A DNA stretch of 37,420 nt from the NCBI GenBank assembly GCA_018398765.1, contig JAHBMJ010005875.1, positions 1 through 37,420 on the forward strand, in the 5' to 3' direction. Source of the DNA: Chromera velia. Lineage: Eukaryota > Sar > Chromeraceae. The translations under genes and the position numbers were made by a program. A model generated the notes under the pieces. The model worked only from the letters and a program-made list of their open reading frames with translations. It did not search any database and had not been told where the DNA came from. The number at the start of each line of letters is the position of its first letter. Within the stretch, counting starts at the first letter, position 1. Shown here piece after piece: positions 33,205 through 37,420 of this stretch.

Positions 33205-36200
33205 TCATTGTGCCGCGTCCCCACTTGTTTCTCCTTCAACATTTTTGGAGAACTCCGACATGACCACGTTTGCCTGCAGCTCATTTACATGAATTTTGTG
33301 CGCTCCAAGGCTTGCGTGCGAGGTCAGCCAGATTTGTTTCTTTCTTTCTGTCTTTCATTCATTGAAACGCAACATCAAATCTGCCGATATCGGTGCGCCC
33401 CGTGGTCATTTTGTCATGCGCAACAAGGAAAGACGAAAGATGAACAACCCCAATTGAAAAATCGAATGAATGAACAGAAAGAAACTATTCCCGATCGACC
33501 CAATTCAAAGCTTCGGATCGGTCTTGCATGTCGCCTCGCGACCCTCCCATCCTCCTCTTAAATAGAGAGAGAGCCAGGGGGAAAGGAAGAGAGAAGAAAG
33601 AAAGGGACGAAGAAAGAGAGCGAGATGAAACGAGAGAGAGACCTATGCCCAAAAATCAGTGCTTGTTGAAGACGGAATCTTTCAAAGACTCAGATCGCAT
33701 GAAGGAAAACAGAAAAATCAACCCGCACCCAAAGAATCTCTCTCTCTCCCCCCCTCTCCGAAATACAATACACGACGATCAGCTTTCAGAAAAACCACAG
33801 GGGCACGTCTAAAACCGTCACACATGCATGTAAAAACAAAGAACATGCCAGACATGCAGACACCAACCATGTATGCAGATAGATGCCGCGTTGCAGACAG
33901 ATAGGCAGAGACAATCAGTTGACGCACCCACCTTTCCGTTCTTCTCTTCGTAGACGTAGAGAACCACGGTGGGGCCGTTCACAGCCATCAACATGAACGA
34001 GGGAGGGGCGGGTTCGCCTCTGCATTCACCCACTCACTCACTCACTCACTCGAAAGGTGCAAGGACGAGGAAGAAGAAGTGGCTGTGTGAGTGCGCGAGT
34101 GAATGAATGAAGGAGGGAGAAACGCAAAAAGAACAGTAGTCCGAGCCTTACAAAAAAAAAGTCGGAGCCTCGATCAGTGGGAGTGTCGGGAGACACGCAA
34201 CTTGCGAGAGGCCGGATGCACTCAAAGAATTCATTCATTCATTCATTTATTCATTCATTCATCAAGGATGTTTCGCGAGAACCAATCAGGGAGAAGAGAA
34301 AGAAGACGAAGCAAACAAACAAAGAAAAGAAGAAAAGAAAAAAAGAAAGAAAGAAAGAAAGACAGACAGACAGACAGACAAAAAGAAAAGACCAAACAGA
34401 CGAATAAACAGAGATCGAGAGAAAGGCAGCTCGATTGTTCAGAGAGCAAAAAAAAAAAAGACTCACTCACACCATCCATGGTTGCCACGCGCCCGTAGCA
34501 GAGCCAGGATTCACAAAAAACTTTCCCTGCAATTAATGATCAAAGTAAACAGGAGAGGGGTCCGAGGAGAATAGAGGAGGCAGGCGAGTAACACGCAGAC
34601 AACAAGAAAAGCAAAAAAGAGGGAGGATGACAACAACAAAAAAGGAAGGAAGAAAAGAAGGGAGGCGCCCTCTTCTATGCATACTCACATGCTTGATTAT
34701 TAATACATGCGCAAGGAAGAATCGAATAAAGGCAGTGCAGTCGGAAAAGACACCCCTTTTCTTGGGAGGGAGAGCAGCGAGGATTCTTGCAGGCATGGAC
34801 GGACTGCTACAGTGAGGCGCGACGTACGTTCTTTCTATCTCTCTATCTCGACTCGAACAGACAGACAATGGACCAGAAAAGAAAAGACGCCTGCGAGAGA
34901 ATCCCAAGGAACGGATGGGAGGGGTCTTCGTGCAGAGAAAGGAAGAAAAGAGAGAAAAGAATCGGAGGTGGCTGTAAAGGTCTGGCTAAGAGACGATTTT
35001 CCAGAGAACCTATTTTTTTCCTTCCTTCCTTCCTTCCTTCCGTCCTTCCTTTCTTGCCTTCTTTCTTGCTTCTTTCTTTCCTTGCCTTCTTTCTTGCTTC
35101 TTTTCTTGCTTCTTTCTTTCTTTCTTGCTTGCTTTCTCTCTCTTTCTTTCCTTCAAAAAACGATGACCCCCCTCATCACTGACTGACATGCATTTCAGTC
35201 ACAGAGTTGCGGTGTGTGTGACCCCACACGAGAACATCACACCCCAAACGCCTGCAGCAGAGACAAGGAAAAGGAAGGAAAGAAAAGAAAAAGAGGGGAA
35301 AAGATTTTTCAGCAGAAAGAAAGAACAGTTCACATACATGCCTCATGCAAATGACTTCAGTCGAGGGCCAGAGAAGGTGTGTGGACTTTCTCTTTGCTTG
35401 AAAATGAACGCAAGAGAAAAATGGGCGGGGACAATCTTTTCGACTAAATTTTCAGGTTTCGCGCCTGCACCTTTGCACACGAACAAAACAAGCAAACAAA
35501 CAAAAAACAGCACGACGGAGCAGGAAAGCGAAAGAAAGAGCGGAGACCCTCCCGTCTCGATGGCTCGATCGATCGCTGACCGTTGGCACGCAGACAGCGC
35601 CTCCGCATCCCCCCAAGGCAAAATCTGCACAAATAAATTGACGCGCGCACAGACAGACCCTCCCAATGCTTAATTGTCTCCATCCATTCATCCGTCAGAG
35701 GAAAAGAAAGACAGAAAAAAAAAGAGGGAGAGAAGGGAGAGGATTCAGCTCAAGATGCGGGAATCGATAAAAATTGAAAAGAAACCAAAAAGGCAGAAAT
35801 CTCTAGAAGGGGAACGGTGAAAGGAGGAAGGGCAGAGAGAGGGTAGGGACAGAGAAACTGATCACTCCTTACTCGCGTGTATTTTTGTGACTTGCACAAA
35901 TGAAGAGGAAGAGAAGCACAGGAAGCAAAGCAATGTGAAGAGCTGAGCATGCAGGTACAGGTAGATAGTAGAATTGCAAGACTGCGCAAGTCGGGCACTT
36001 TCGAGATTTCAATGAAAGGACCGTAGCTCTCGCAAGCACCGAAAGAAAGAAAGTGTTCTTCCTTCCTTCCGCCCCTCCACAAGCCTCCAATCTAAGTGTT
36101 CACCCAAGACCAGCTTCACGCAACCTCCTTACTCACCTGGTGCCCGTGTATGAGACCCACTTTGAACTCGCCTATTTGGATTACTTTGTGTTCAGGAAAA

Positions 36201-36227
36201 TCGAATTCCTGTTGTGGCACTCAACAA

Positions 36228-36274
<47 letters not shown>

Positions 36275-37092
36275 TGGCATGTAGGGGTGTATGGAATCAG
36301 CACTGCACCCAGTCTGTCTGTCTGTCTGAACGCGGAAGAAGAAAAGCGTCAGCAGTGGCAAAACTAAAAAAGACTTTTCGCCTTCTTCTACTGGAGAGTC
36401 TGCTCTCATAATCCAACATCAATGCAGATGGACAGGGTTGGTTTTACCAACAAGTCTCTCTCGAGAGAGAGACCGGGTGGAGGGAAACTTCCGATCTGAC
36501 AGTGACGCACGCAAAGCCGCGGAGCAGAAAAAACGAAATGACGAAAAAGTCCCCGACAAAGATTTTCTCTGACTGCGTCTCCTCTTCCCAGACAGACAGA
36601 CAGACAGACAGACAAACCGACAGACCAAGTCGATGTCCCCCTTGACGAAATGGACGGAGCTGGAGACGTCTCTCAGCATGTCGTATCCCTCCCTCGTTCC
36701 TACATTCCCCGTGCACAGCACATGCCTGATTTTATCTGTTTTCTGCACAGGCAGACAGTAAGAACAGAGAGGTCAAGCACAACAAGGTGTGAGAGAGTAC
36801 GTGCACACACAGACACCCGTCTCCCTCCCGCCCACGCTGCATCATTCAAGGAAAAAACAGCACAGCACTGACCAAAAGGTCCCGAAAGCACGCAGGCATC
36901 TCGATTGCCCTGTGTGGGACGTGGAGGTCTCCGATCAGGAGAACCAGCTGCACGCAGAAGGGAGGGAGCGCAAACGAGATCAGTGAAGAGACGGCTTGCT
37001 TATACGGAAGGTCCGGATGATGAGGAAAAAATAAACGGAGGGAGAAGAGAGAGGCAACTGACGTCCCCAAATTCCGTAAAATTTGATCCCAT
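33205..37092 (-). CDS. VPS29: VPS29, retromer complex subunit, nine exons
   Basis: Retromer and Commander subunit that recycles cargo from endosomes; a metallophosphoesterase fold used as a scaffold. Exons (minus strand): 37092-37063, 36947-36873, 36742-36626, 36208-36137, 35624-35581, 35251-35188, 34526-34471, 34019-33932 and 33273-33205. All phases agree, giving 204 residues (human form about 182). Metal-site motifs are all present: GDLH (D17, H19), CTGN (N48), GDID (D71, D73), HGHQ (H95, H97) and GHTH (H124, H126). The catalytic GNHD of true phosphatases is replaced by GDID, as in other VPS29. KFFVNPGSATG, PSFMLM and VYEEKNGK match the family's C-terminal half; the last exon reads VVMSEFSK then a polar tail. 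Seven of the eight acceptors end in GCAG. Introns hold (GACA)n at 36227-36275 and a CTTC array at 35018-35155. The short exons and the 10-residue first exon are the least certain parts. Confidence 0.93.
35018..35155. repeat. (CTTC)n / (CTTT)n array in VPS29 intron 6
   Basis: CTTC and CTTT units with TTGCCTTCTTTCTTGCTTC sub-repeats, so on the gene's sense strand the intron is purine-rich (GAAG). Confidence 0.88.
36227..36275. repeat. (GACA)n microsatellite in VPS29 intron 3
   Basis: About twelve GACA units, one variant. It lies about 20 bases upstream, in gene sense, of the exon 4 acceptor and reads (TGTC)n on the sense strand. A second GACA run at about 36591-36620 lies just inside the donor of the same intron. 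Confidence 0.88.
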
Positions 37093-37420
37093 GGGAAAGG
37101 AAGAAAGAGACGCGCGGGCAAGGTCTCCGCTTTCCTCCTCTGGTCGTCAAAATCGGGCAAGCAAACGCGTGAGTGTGTTTCGCACTGTCAGCGCTGCAAT
37201 GTGCGTGCTCCACCAGACCGGATGAGAGAGAACAGTACTGAATGTTCGTTCTCCTGGCAATGATGCTCCAAAATTCCAGCAGTGAGAATTTGGCCTTCAC
37301 TATACACCGGAGTATGACGGAAAGTGGACTCGAGTGCCGGATATTGCCGGATCGATCGATCCGACGATCCTTCGATCAAAGGTCGCGCGCGGGCTGGGGG
37401 CCGGGGGGGGGGGGCGGGGA
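37093..37420. other. VPS29 upstream region to window end
   Basis: This contains the VPS29 5' untranslated region and promoter. No TATA box is obvious. It ends in a GATCGATCGAT cluster and a G-run (from about 37395) at the window edge. No further gene is visible. Confidence 0.4.

Noticed and set aside
33656..33688. Candidate last exon of VPS29 ending VFNKH
   Set aside because: The acceptor is TCTGAG and the similarity is weak. The exon at 33273-33205 has a CTGCAG acceptor and VVMSEFSK, which fits the family end far better.

Overview
The window reads as nuclear DNA of a eukaryotic alga-like protist, most likely an alveolate of the chromerid type (Chromera velia-like). This is inference: genes are intron-rich, introns and spacers are loaded with tetranucleotide repeats, decayed LTR and DNA transposons are common, and a VPS29 and a bacterial-type rhodopsin occur together. 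No rRNA, bacterial operon or CRISPR array is seen. Genes were assembled by hand from exon homology, GT..AG junctions and codon phase.

Left third (1-12316) is a transposon graveyard. A Ty1/copia pol fragment enters at base 1. A DNA transposon (2847-4021) has an 8-bp target duplication and an acidic ORF with a PCNA-binding (PIP) box. A complete 488-bp-LTR retrotransposon (5053-8946, duplication CAACA) carries only a gag-like frame, sits inside an older reading frame, and is itself hit by a 780-bp deletion derivative of the same DNA transposon (6743-7522, duplication GCAGTACT). A fold-back palindrome, an AT-hook pseudogene and AT-rich spacer follow.

Middle (12317-28292) is genic. uS11/RPS14 lies on the minus strand, with its last exon 1.8 kb away behind an (ATGA)n satellite. 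Head-to-head with it is a four-exon gene for an unrecognised 592-residue protein. A rhodopsin gene (minus; every key residue of a light-driven proton pump) lies head-to-head with a three-exon gene (plus) for a 588-residue CELF/Bruno-like RRM protein, whose RRM is split by a 1.1-kb pyrimidine-repeat intron.

Right third: 28293-33204 is repeat-rich with no supported gene. A complete nine-exon gene for the retromer subunit VPS29 (204 residues, minus strand) occupies 33205-37092. The genes have no obvious shared pathway: translation, light energy or sensing, RNA regulation and endosomal sorting. They share a splice style: acceptors usually end TGCAG and many donors have C at intron position 3 (GTCAGT).
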